In this document: piece after piece, positions 24,401 to 36,400 of the stretch | Position numbering within the stretch: the stretch's first letter is position 1 | Layout of the letters: each line of letters begins with the position of its first letter | Assembly: GCF_019059575.1 (NCBI RefSeq) | Contig: NW_024881691.1 | Span: 62,001 to 126,000 of the forward strand | Reading direction: 5' to 3' | DNA length: 64,000 nt | Origin: Amphibalanus amphitrite | Lineage: Eukaryota; Arthropoda; Thecostraca; Balanomorpha; Balanidae | The notes under the pieces: model-generated | Databases searched by the model: none | What the model was told of the DNA's origin: nothing | What the model saw: the letters and a program-made list of their open reading frames with translations, nothing else | Made by a program: the position numbers and the translations under genes

Positions 24401-27400
24401 GTATGCATGTGCGCAAGTGCACACCCAACATTAACAAGCTGAAGGCAGATTTCGATCAAATTTGCCGTGCGATTAAGGGATAAGGTAACAAATGCATTGA
24501 CTGTGTGCATCAGAATGGGTGTGAGTATGCACATATGAAGGTGCACAATCCATTTTTAGAGCTGAAAAACGGGCAGAGGCTGGTGGTGATCAGATTCGGG
24601 TCATAATCGATAGCGTAGCTCGCTCAGACTGGGGATTTCAGTCAGGTCAGGTATATACCTGACCTGACCGTACTACCCAGCCTGAGCGAGCTACGCTATC
24701 GATTATGAACCGAATCTGATCACCACCAGCGTGCTCGTTTTGTCAGCTCTAAAAATTGGGTTGTGCATATTCACACTTATTCTGATGCACACAGTCAATG
24801 CAATTTGTTGTCTTATCCCCTAATCGCACGGCAAATTTGATCGAAATCGGCCTTCCAGTTTTTAAGCTGTTAATGTTGGGTGTGCTCGTGCACGTGCGCA
24901 CGTGCATAAGCACACCTTCGCGACTTAGAAAAACTCATACACGGTCAGCATCCAATCACACACCAAATTTCATTGTAATCGGTCCGTCCGTTCCTGAGAT
25001 ATGACAGATGAGTGTGCACCTGCGCACGTGAGCACGCGCAGAGCTACAGGCTCTTCGGTGCACGGCACCCTACCAACTGGTCACTTGCGATGTGCCAAAT
25101 ATGATCGCAATCGACACAGCCGTTCTTCAGATGTGGGAGCGGCACCTTGCACGTGCGCACGTGCAATATGGGTCCCAACTGACTTTGGTAAGGCACTCTT
25201 CTCGCCGGTCTCTAATCGTGTGACAAATTTGAGCGCAATCGGTCCAGCCGTTCTCGAGATCTGGAGGCGACCCCTGCACGTGCGCAGTCGCACGTGCATT
25301 ACCTCACCTTCATCGACTTAGAAAAACTCATACACATTCAGCATCCAATCACACACCAAATTTCATTGCAATCGGTCACTCCGTTCCTAAAATATGACAG
25401 AGGGGTGTGCACGTGAGCACGTGAGCACGCGCAGAGCTACAACCTACCCGGTGCACGGCACTCTACTTACTGGTCTCTTGCGAGGTGCCAAATTTGGGCG
25501 CAATCGGCCTAGCCGTTCTCGAGATCTGGAAGCGGCACCCTGCACGTGCGCACGTGCAATATGGGTCCCAACTGACTTTTGCACGGCACCCTTCTCACCG
25601 GTCTCTAATCGTGTACCAAATTTGAGTGCAATCGGTCCTGCCGTTCTCGAGATCTGGAAGCGACCCCTGCACGTGCGCACGTGCAATAGCACCCCAACCA
25701 TGACATACGGATATGCATTGCCCGGTGGGTGCCTACATGCATGCCAAGTCTCAGCGAAATCGCCCCAGCAGTAGTTGCTGAGTTACTGAAATGGGAACAA
25801 ATATAACACCTCTTCTGTTTTTTGCACTTCGCACGTGCAGCGGGGGTCACTCACGTTCATCATGAGTATCCAATGTTTGTTAGAAGAGATACAGCTACTC
25901 TACAAAAGTTACCGCAAGTCAATCGCCCCAGAGGTTACTGAGATATAGGCCTCTCAAAATAGTTACTCCAGCAGAACGACTTGAACACCCCAACTTCTCA
26001 CGTGCCACGTGCCACGACGGTCACCTGAATGCACTACGATAAGTGAATTGCGGGGCAGAAGGGATGGAGCTACCCAACAAAAAAGACCGCAGGCGAATCG
26101 GCCCAGCGGTTGCTGAGATATCAGCCTCTCAAAATACTGATTAAAAATACGTCATTAAAAATAAGAGGCCAAAGTGGCCTCTTATTTTTCGCGCCAAAAA
26201 CGAGTGTCCAATCCAGGTAATTCATGTTATCTATGCTTTTACGTATCTGTGCCTATGTGTTAGACAACAATACACGCCGTACCACTTCCCTCAAATTATT
26301 ATTTTTTTTTTGCTACAGTTCTATAATTTCATGCTCAAAATTATCAGAAAGGAAAACAATATTTACGTTTTTAAATATTTTCATAAAGAAGAACTATTTT
26401 CGGTATTTGGTAGAGGCTATATAGTGTTTGCAGCGGAAGCTGATTGCATATTGACCAATCATATCACCTTATAGCTCCGTCCATACTGCATGCTGATTGG
26501 CTGATGATTGGCCTCTACCACAGATGGCTCCATCCTTGGCATTCTTCTGTAAGGGAAAACTCCTTCGTAAACCGTAAGGAAGTGATTTGGAAACGAGAAA
26601 TGGAATATCTTTTCCTAGAGCGATCGTTCGGCCGCAAATGCTCCTGATTTGTATTATATAGGGGAGAGTGGGGTAAGATGCCCAGGGTGGGAAAGACGCC
26701 CCACCCCCTCTAGCGACGAAACAAAGAATCGGACCTGGAAATTAATGTTCTTAGCGTAAAGCGGAAGCCTGCCTTGTTAACGGCACAAAAAATTGCGAAG
26801 CTCAGTTGGGCAACGGCTGGCTGATGACTGCATGTTTTTTATTTGCTGCTTTCAAAAAATATTTTGGTGTCAGAACATTGTAAATATCAAAGAAGGTAAA
26901 TAATTTTTGCGTCCCTTGCTATAGTCGTGATACATTAGCATGCGTGTACTGTGTCCCAAACAGTTTGTTTCATGGTGTAGTTTTATGGCTAACAAATTGT
27001 ACTGATTTAATGTTACTTCGGTACCTTGGGGTAAGATGCCCCCTGTCCTGATGGGGAAAGACGCCCCCCTAAATCCGTAGGCTGTCCTTCAAACAGCCCG
27101 TCAAATCATTTATTACATACTTGTGATGTAGACAAAAGCCGATCTGGGACTATTGAGAGTCCAGTACGGTCGGGTGCTCCCCATGCCGGTCTCTCGGCCC
27201 ACATAGCGACTTTTTGGGCGGCATCTGACTCTGAGAGCCCTCACGACGGCCTCTGTGGGCCCAATTATTGGATCCAGGGCCCATCACGACATCCTTTGAG
27301 GGCTCCCACGTTGGCCCCACGGGCCGCACTGGCATCGGAGGTCCCCACGATGGGCTCGAGGGCCCTCAAGCATCATGAAGACCTATAAGAGCCCCACAGT

Positions 27401-30400
27401 GGTCTCCGAACGCCACCACGGAGGCTTGTTTGGCCGCGCTGGACTATGATGGCCCTAACGATGACCTCTGAAGCCCCTTACGACTACTTTTGAGGGCCCT
27501 TATGATGACGTTTGGTGTCTACTGCAGGCTCGAAGGGACTACTGATTCGTTCAGGCGATTCACGTGCCCATTTATGTCACTTTTAGTGCAGGGGGCATCT
27601 TTCCCAACGTCAGGGGGCGTCTTTCCCACCCTGTTGGGTAAGATGCCCCCTTTCACTTCTTCAGGAAAATGCTTAATAGCAAAAAAAGTAATAATATTTC
27701 AGGCACGAAAGTGTGATATTTTTGGAGAAAAATGATGTCGGCTTCCGTTGAAACTCCAAGTTTTTGCTTTCCCATCGTCATTTTCGAATAATATATGACA
27801 TAGTAAAACCCTGGGCATCTTTCCCCACTCTCCCCTACAACTCAAGCTACAAAATTGCCATTTCAGTTAAAAAACCCATGTTAGTGATATGCTTTCTTTA
27901 AAAGCTGTCATATGTCTAAAAAGTGATTAAAAACTAGCCAAGAGCACTACCGATTAATTTAAAGGGACCCTCCCACCTTCAAAAAAGTTAATGAATTGGC
28001 ATGAAAGTGATGTCGCTCGGTTCAGAAAGAGCAAAAACGAATATCTACCAAATTTCATCAAAAAATATTCACCGGTTCTCAAGATATTAGACTTTTACTT
28101 TTGTTTACTTTTTGGGATCTCCGCTGTTCCTAGCGACTTTATTTGAAAGTGCGGCATTTGTTGCGCGCAAAGCAGCATTTACCACCGCGTGCTACAAAAC
28201 GTTTTAGTCAAACATTTAAAAATCGTTAGATATCTGCTCTGACGTCACACATTCAGAGGGGTATTCCTATGCATTAGCCCCTCTGAATCAAAATGCTGCA
28301 ATTTTGAAATTCAATATTTCCTATTTAAGGCATTTCTCGATGTTGTGAGTGCCGAAACCGGTAATTGTGAGCCAGGGACCCCATTTTGGCTATCTCAACT
28401 CAAATCTAATGTTAAGGTGGGAGGGTCCCTTTAATGAAAATATTTACGCATGCATCTGTAGATAGGTAACTGAATGATGAATGAATGAATAAATAAATAA
28501 ATTAATAGATGAATGAATGGATGAATACGGGAATTAATCAATGTCCCAATGACTGAGTGACCAAATGAATAAATGAGTGAATGAATGAACGAGTGAATGA
28601 ATAATTTGAAAAGAAGAAAAAAATAGATAACCTGAGCTTTCAATATTCACTCCTTAACAGCACCATAAATGTGCTATGCGACACAGTTTTTCCAACTACC
28701 CCTGCCCCTGTACCCTTTGACAGAGCTGCCCCCCGTATTCTGTAACAGTTATCCCCAGTAGCACCCACTGTGCCTTGTGCCAGAGGTGAACAGCCCGGTA
28801 ACATTCCCGCTGTGTTCTGTGCCAGAGGTGGACAGCCCGGTAACGTCCCGCTGTGTTCTATGCCAGAGGTGGACAGCCCGGTAACGTCCCGCTGTGTTCT
28901 GTCCCAGAGGTGAACAGCCCGGTAACGTCCCGCTGTGTTCTATGCCAGAGGTGAACAGCCCGGTAACATTCCCGCTGTGTTCTGTGCCAGAGATGGACAG
29001 CCCGGTAACGTCCCGCCGTGTTCTGTCCCAGAGGTGGACAGTCCCCGGTAACGTCCCGCTGTGTTCTGTGCCAGAGGTGGACAGTCCCCGTGCGGCGGCG
29101 GACGGCTCGGCGCTGCCCAGCGCCCGCCGGGTGAGCGCCGCCTGCCTCTCTCAGCCGCTGGTGGTCTCCGAGCTCTCGGAGAGGATCTCGCTGATGGTGA
29201 TGCAGTGGGGCCAGTTCCTCGACCACGACCTCTCCCACACGCCCATGAGCACAGGTCAGCGGCGCCCCCCGCCCCCGCCGGTTATCTTTCAACCAACTGC
29301 GCGGAATCTGTTTGTACTGGGATCGTTCTTTTCCTCCTTGTTTGTAAGGGCTGGCTCGTCAATACCCGTTCAAAGTTTGATGTCAAACAGTCTCGTATGT
29401 ATGTAAATGCAATGCAAAGCATTCTGTGGTTGACGGTTCCGTCTAAATCTTGATGTGATTTCTGTGAGTCCTTATCGACATAGTTAGCTTTGAATGAGAT
29501 TTCAGCGGATTTCTTAGAGATTCTGATAAGTGTGTCGAATAACAGAACAATGGCCAGTCTCCTTACATAAGCCCGTCGTGCGTTCCGCTGATGATCCGTT
29601 CTGTCGGCGCCGGTGCTGTATTTGGCCGTGTCTCTGCGTTTTCAGCCACCCTGTACGGCCGGCCGGTCTCGTGCTGCGGGCTGTCGGACCCCGGCCAGCA
29701 CCCGGACTGTTACCCGATCTCGGTGCCGCGCGGGGACAGCCTGTACCGGGAGCACGGCCAGACGTGTATGGAGTTCGCCCGCTCCGTGCCGGCCCTGCAC
29801 AACGGCTGCGGACTGGGTGAGTCGTCTGCCGCCCATCCAGAGCCGCCGGGTGTTTAGTGAAGCCCGCTCCCCGCCGGTTGTGTTAACTGATGCTGCCGTT
29901 ATCCAGTGTCGCTCGGTTGTGATTGACAGCTTTCTGTGAGCGTACTGACCAATATTTATCGCAACACTGTTTCCGTGCGTTGAACTTGTTACGCTTCCGT
30001 CGCCGTATATCTCTGCGGCGATTTGCGGGCATTGTTCCGGGACATACGGTCTAAGGCTGTTTGCGGCGTTAATTGCGCCGGTCAGCCACCTGCCGTGGGA
30101 TTAATGGCACCCTTTGCCGAGAACCCCGTCCATGCATCGGTCGTCAGGCGGCGGTCATTACGTGCGAGGCGGCCGGCGCGCGGGCGGAGGCTACGGCGAG
30201 CCGCCCCCGCTCCATCACCGGACGGCGCCGAAATTGGACCGGCAACCATCAACAAACGGACGAGCAGACAACTATTTGTCATAGTTCTCGCCCATACGCG
30301 CTCAGACGGCGACATAAAATATGGCTCGTGTGGTGAATTAGCCGAAAAACATGCCCTAAAACGAGTCACAAAAACCGGCGGCTCACTAACATATCGTATA

Positions 30401-33400
30401 TAAATGTCGGGGCGGCGTGGAGAGCCTCTAACAAATACAGAGCTACCGTGGCGTGTGCTGAAAAACTTGAAACACGAGACTCCGCGGCTACGGCAGAACT
30501 CTATGCGATACCCTTCTATCGACTTGGCAGTGATTGTGTTCGATAATGGCTATCAGCAGGCGCGACTGTGGCTTCATTTACCCCCTTCACGCTGGATAAT
30601 TCCTAATGCCTCCTCGGACTGAGGAAGCACGGTCATCAGCTCCTAATGACACGGCATGCCACCACAGGCGCATCAAAACTGACCAAATCAAGGCGTCATT
30701 TCATAGTCGTCTGGGCGCCAGTTATTCGTTTTTTGGGCTAAATTAGGATGCTTAATTAGCGGCACGCTGCCGTCCCCGCCAGGTCCTCGGGAGCAGGTGA
30801 ACCAGGTGACCTCCTACATAGACGGCTCGGTGGTGTACGGCAGCTCGGACGCCGAGATGAGCCGGCTCCGGCAGTTCGAGGGCGGTCGGATGAAGACGGA
30901 GGACAGCCGCCTGCCCACCACTGAGGACGAGGGGGGCTGTATCCGACAGCGCAGAGACGTCCGCTGCTTCCAGTCGGGTGAGTCGCCGGTGGTGGGAACA
31001 CTCAGAAAGGGTCGGGTAGTGTGAGTGCAGTTAGCGCCGAGTCCAATTACAGCACACGAGGGCTTAGAGTACATTATTGTGGGCGTTGTTTTTCCTTTTG
31101 TATAATGAATGTCATCGGCAAGGACATATGATATCCATTCCCTATTTTTTATACCTAAATCTTAACCATGTCTTAATCAGAGAAAGGGCCGTTTTTAATA
31201 TGAAAATACCAATATGAATAAATGGAGCACATGTAAGTGCCCTTGATATTTAAACATATGACACTTAACATATGAAACAAAGCAAACCTTTTTCAAGCAT
31301 AACTTAAGGAGAACACAGTGTACAATTGAAAACTATATGATACACGATGCCGGAAACGGGGCATACACTCCACCAAAGCAGTACGATATGAAGGCAATCA
31401 GTGCTACTGTCGTGTGCTGCGATGAAATCTCCCGCTGGTCGCGCGCCGTGCGGGTGTTAGCTTGTATTGCTCCGATGCAGTCACCAGCGGTGGCCTGGGC
31501 CGAACGCAGTAGGAATTGGGAGGATGCCACTCGACGTCGGAACTCGGATTAGCGATAAAAAATGGCCCAGCAATCAATGCGCGTTGTCTTGTCTGTCCTT
31601 AATCACTGCGGCACGCTAAAACTAATAGAGGCCAGAAATGAACAGGTTATATATAAGTAAGTCAACCAACTTGAAGCTCAATTGCACGCATTCCATGTCC
31701 AGAAGATCTGAAGTGACGCACGTACCAAATTACAACAAAATATTTGTGTCATTAGCTCATTGCTCCTTGGTATCGTAGATCGTTGGGAAAACTAGGAAAA
31801 CTACACCATCTTATTTTGACCCCTCCTTTATGTCTACTTTTCCCGTGCCGAGTCGCTCGCATAATCTTCGCCCTCTCTCTGCTCTGTCCCCTGCCAACCC
31901 TCTGAAACCTTCCCCAGGCGATATCCGTGTGAACGAGCAGCCGGACCTGACCACCCTGCACACTCTGTGGCTGCGAGAGCACAACCGGGTGGCCGGCCGA
32001 CTGCAGCGCTACTGCCCCGCCTGGGACGACGAGACGCTGTTCCAGGTGAGACCCGGGGCCGCGGCGGGGACCGGGCCGCAGTCCCGCCGCCGGAACCGGC
32101 GTGCACCCGCGCCCGTCATTAGGGAGCGCTGCACGGGCACTGACCGGGCTGAGAACACTGTGCAGGGGAGGACGGGGCACCGGCCGCGGCGCTACGCCGG
32201 CCGGAAAGCACTGTCATGAGCAACAGTGATGGACACTTATGAGGCATTCCCAGACTTTCCGGTTCTCAGTCGTAAGAGGAAAGCATCGTTGTGCAAAATT
32301 ACTTTCTGCTGGGAAAAGGCACATGTGACATAGCGTTATTACTAGACCAGACAGACGATGTACATTTTTATGCCGGAAACGCATTAGTCTTGGGAATTCG
32401 CTTCGGCACACTAATCCACCTTTGGATGCATCCAATATCAAAATCTTCAAGTTTCTATGCATTCCAAAATGATTACGCAGAATGACAACATTACTTTACC
32501 TTAGATCGCCTATCTCGAAGTCCGATAGTATCGCAGAGACAGTTGAGTGACGTCGAATGCCGTGTGTCGGACGCGCACCTAAACTGCAGTCAGGATCGTC
32601 AACCAGCTAGCCCACACTGACGGCCGACCCCTGACTTCACCAGCGGCAGTCCTGACTGATGAATTCCTCACTGTCAGACGGCTTAGGTGTTCACCTCGTC
32701 GGACAACTGCTGTCCCGCCCATCCGTCTCTGTTAGGAGTCCCACCGGCTGGTCCCAACTGGTTGTCTCGTCTCGCCCCACCTCGTTTGTCCCGCACAGGA
32801 GTCCCACTAGTGTCCCCGACTGACTGTCCACTGTCCGCTCCCGTTCTGTTTGCCCCACTAAGGAATCCCCCCGATTTCCCCGACTGACTGCACTGTCTAG
32901 CCCTGTCCGTCTCTGGATTCCTGCAGGTCTTCCTGTCTGAGTATTGTCCCGTCCCATTCGTCCCTGTCCGGAGTCTTGCCGGCTGTTCCCGTCTGACTAG
33001 TGTTGCCCCATTCCGTCTGTCTCCCGACTGACCGTCCGGTCCCGTTTGTCCCCCTATCTCTCCCAGGAGTCGCGCCGTCTGGTGGCGGCCATGCTGCAGC
33101 ACGTCACCTACCGCGAGTGGGTGCCGCTGGTGGTCGGTCCCCGGCTGGCGGCCCGCCACGGCCTGCAGCCCCTCCAGGAGGGCTACTTCAGCGACTACAG
33201 CCCCGACGTGGACGCCACCATCGCCAACGTCTTCGCCACCGGAGCCATGAGGTAGGTCTTCCAGGGCATCCAGTACAGAGAGACGATTAGGGGAGCGTAT
33301 TTTCAAAGACACAGCTGCTCCATAAATATGGAAAGGCGTAAACAAAGGCTATGCTAATGTTTTTCTTGCTTTGCTGCATATTTTACTCGTATTTTATCTA

Positions 33401-36400
33401 GCTGACATTTAATAATAATATTTGAATACAATGGTCCATTATTTGATCCCACGCCTGTCTCACTCCTATTATTTGCATTGCATGTTACCATGCAACAAAC
33501 GGATTTAGTCGAAAGAATTCGTATATTTGTAAACGGAGACTTTTTATCATTATTCGAGACCCTTCTTAATTTTTAACTTACATAAGAAATTGCATATCAA
33601 CAATTATTTTCCTCCTTAGATGCAGATACCGTTATAATGCTTTCGTTAACAATGCTGCAAAATCAAATAAATCCGTTTTAAGATATTTCAAACATATTTT
33701 CATGGTCATAGTTGTATTGTACTGATCGCCGTACGACTCCGTTCTCCAGGTTCGGCCACACGCTGGTGCCCGACCACCTGATGCTGTTCACCCCCTGGCA
33801 CACCAAGCTGGCCGGCGTGGCGCTACACAAGAACTTCTTCCGACCTCACTCGCTCTACCACCCCGGCAGGATAGACGAGTACATGGCCGGTAAGGGTATA
33901 CGATAGATAAGTGGATTTCGGTACTACCTAGTGAATACATGGGCACGGTAGATTAATTGCCCGTCTTCGTAACGACACAGAAATGCCATCCGAAAGGTCA
34001 GGTAATCTACATATTTAAGTCACAATTATGTGATGACGAGTTCATGATGTCAGTTCCCATGCTATATTTAGGTAGGACTGTTTGTCCCTGCCCAGTTTTA
34101 ATGACGGCATTGAAATTGAATTTCACCGTGCATTGTTGTCGACGTAAGAATGATGAGCATTTACGGTTTGATTTGACAAATAAGCGTTACTGGAGATCGT
34201 ATTGTGGTCTCCGGTGCCGATTCATATCTTAATAGCGCCCGTGAACTTTACAGCTCGGTAAGTGCCCTAGTGATTTAATGACTGCTCTGTGTATAGAGCC
34301 AATTAGAGGAGCGCCGGCGCAGAGTGTCTGACTAAAAGAGTGGTCCATTTCCTGTCGAGTGACGTCGCGAAGTGAGTGACCTCTCCCGGTGACCAGTCGC
34401 GGCGCGATATGAACCCGGACGGCCACCGCAGGCCCTCGTCCCGACCGGCGCGCTGCGCGATAACATCGGCGTCACTCGACTCATTGGACACATGTAACCT
34501 TTAGAAGGCTAATTAAGCGGCTGTAAAACCATCTTCCGGTCAAATATTCGTCTTGCAGCATTCAACAAATGTCGTCCTTAAAACGCGAATCGAAATGTTT
34601 TGCTATCCGAACTGAAACCCTTTTCAGTCTTCTCGTGTCCCTAAACATATATTTTATCTACACATACGCGAAACCATCCGACTGTCCATTTCGTGTTCCA
34701 GGCCTGGCCAACGCCAACAGTAGCGAGGCGGACAACTACCTGGTGGATACGATCCGTAACCGTCTGTTCGCGCCGCCCGGCGCCGCGTTCGGCCTGGACC
34801 TGGGTGCTCTGAACATCCAGGTGAGGTCCCAGTGTCTGTCCGGCGGTCCCACGGTGGGAGCGCGCGCGGCGACTCCCAGCGGTCCCCAGCGCGTCCCAGA
34901 GCGTCCCAGCCGGCCGCCCAGGGGACCGCCGCCCGACACCGCAATCAGCGTCCCAGCCGCCGCCGACCAAACAACACAAATGAAGCGCGGTCCATTTTTT
35001 GCCGAACTGACGAGCGTCGCTCCGGGCGGCGGCCACGGGTCATGACCGGGAGCCGACGGTGTCCCACGGACGGTGAATTAGCCGTGCATCGCGGGCCGCG
35101 GTCAGCTCGGGCGCAGCGGCCGCCGGCTCAGTAAGTGATGGCGGGGGCGGCGGCGGCGGCGGGGGCGACTTCCTGCGGCCGGGCGCGCGCCGTCACGCTC
35201 GTAAAAAGCGGCCCGAGGTGCGCTGCTCGCGTCGGGTGATCACCGTGCCGACCTTGGAGGGCCACACGCCATCGGCGGTCGGCGACCGATGCAGCCACAC
35301 GGGGGCCGTCACTGATTCACCCACCGTCAGCCGGGGTAGGAGCTGACCCCTGCCCTCCTACACTGTGAGAGCAGGGGAACACACATGTGGGAATACGTCT
35401 ACCTCGTGTGTTTAACGCCGCATTCATGGAACATTCCGTGGCTGTTGCGAGCTTTAATGCAAAATTCTGCAATGTGTTGGTAATCGTGTGCACTGTGCAG
35501 TTCGTTGGCATCAGCTCACGTCAGGGGTCACGGGTGGGTGCAGGTAAGCATGTTCAGCGTTACGGCAACAAAGCAGCGCTTTACACGCTGCTGAAACTGT
35601 TTTAGTACGGAGATGACTCGGCGTTTGGACCGCAGTTGTGGTGCACAAACACTGACGTTATGGGCTGGTGCGGTGTTGTGGCAGTGTAACGATTATTCAC
35701 GGATAACAAGATGGCAAAATAAGCGACGTTTTCTCAGAATATATGACCACACAAATATGAACCACTGAAGCACTAAGAAGTGACTTCGTGAAGATATCGA
35801 GCGCGCTGACACAACTACACAAATACACCAATACCTGACCTGACCTCGTGTTTCTCACTCTGACATCCTGTTCCTCTGTGACCGTAACCACTCTCCTTGG
35901 TATTGACCTTCCCCTGTCACATCCGTGTCGCCCAGACCGTTCTGACCGCCGTAGCGATCTGACCATGTCATTCGCCCTGTTTCAACGGGGTCGGGACCAC
36001 GGCCTCAGCTCTGTGCCGCACTGGGCGCGTCCCTCGGCCTGGTCCGTGTCCCTCAGACTGCTCTGACCTCCGTGCTGCACTGACCGTGCCCCTCGCCCTG
36101 TTCCAGCGGGGCCGGGACCACGGCCTGCCCAGCTACGTCCAATGGAGGCGCGCCTGCCGCCTGACGCCCGTCGACAGCTTCGCCCAGCTGAAGACGGTCA
36201 TGAGCCCGCTGGCGGTGGCCAAGCTGATCACCACTTACAAGTAATGGGCCGTGGCGGTCTTAATCATGATGAGGGCCGTCGGGACGGAACGGAACGAATC
36301 GTCACGCCCCCCGTTTTTGCAGCGTCTTCTTTAGAGCCATCACTTTGATTCATGACATCGTTTCGGATTTTATTGTCACCGGGCATGCATGCGGTCTGTC

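Noticed and set aside
28781-29095. CRISPR-like regularly spaced repeat
   Set aside because: Units are contiguous with no unique spacers, in a eukaryotic gene; it is a minisatellite.
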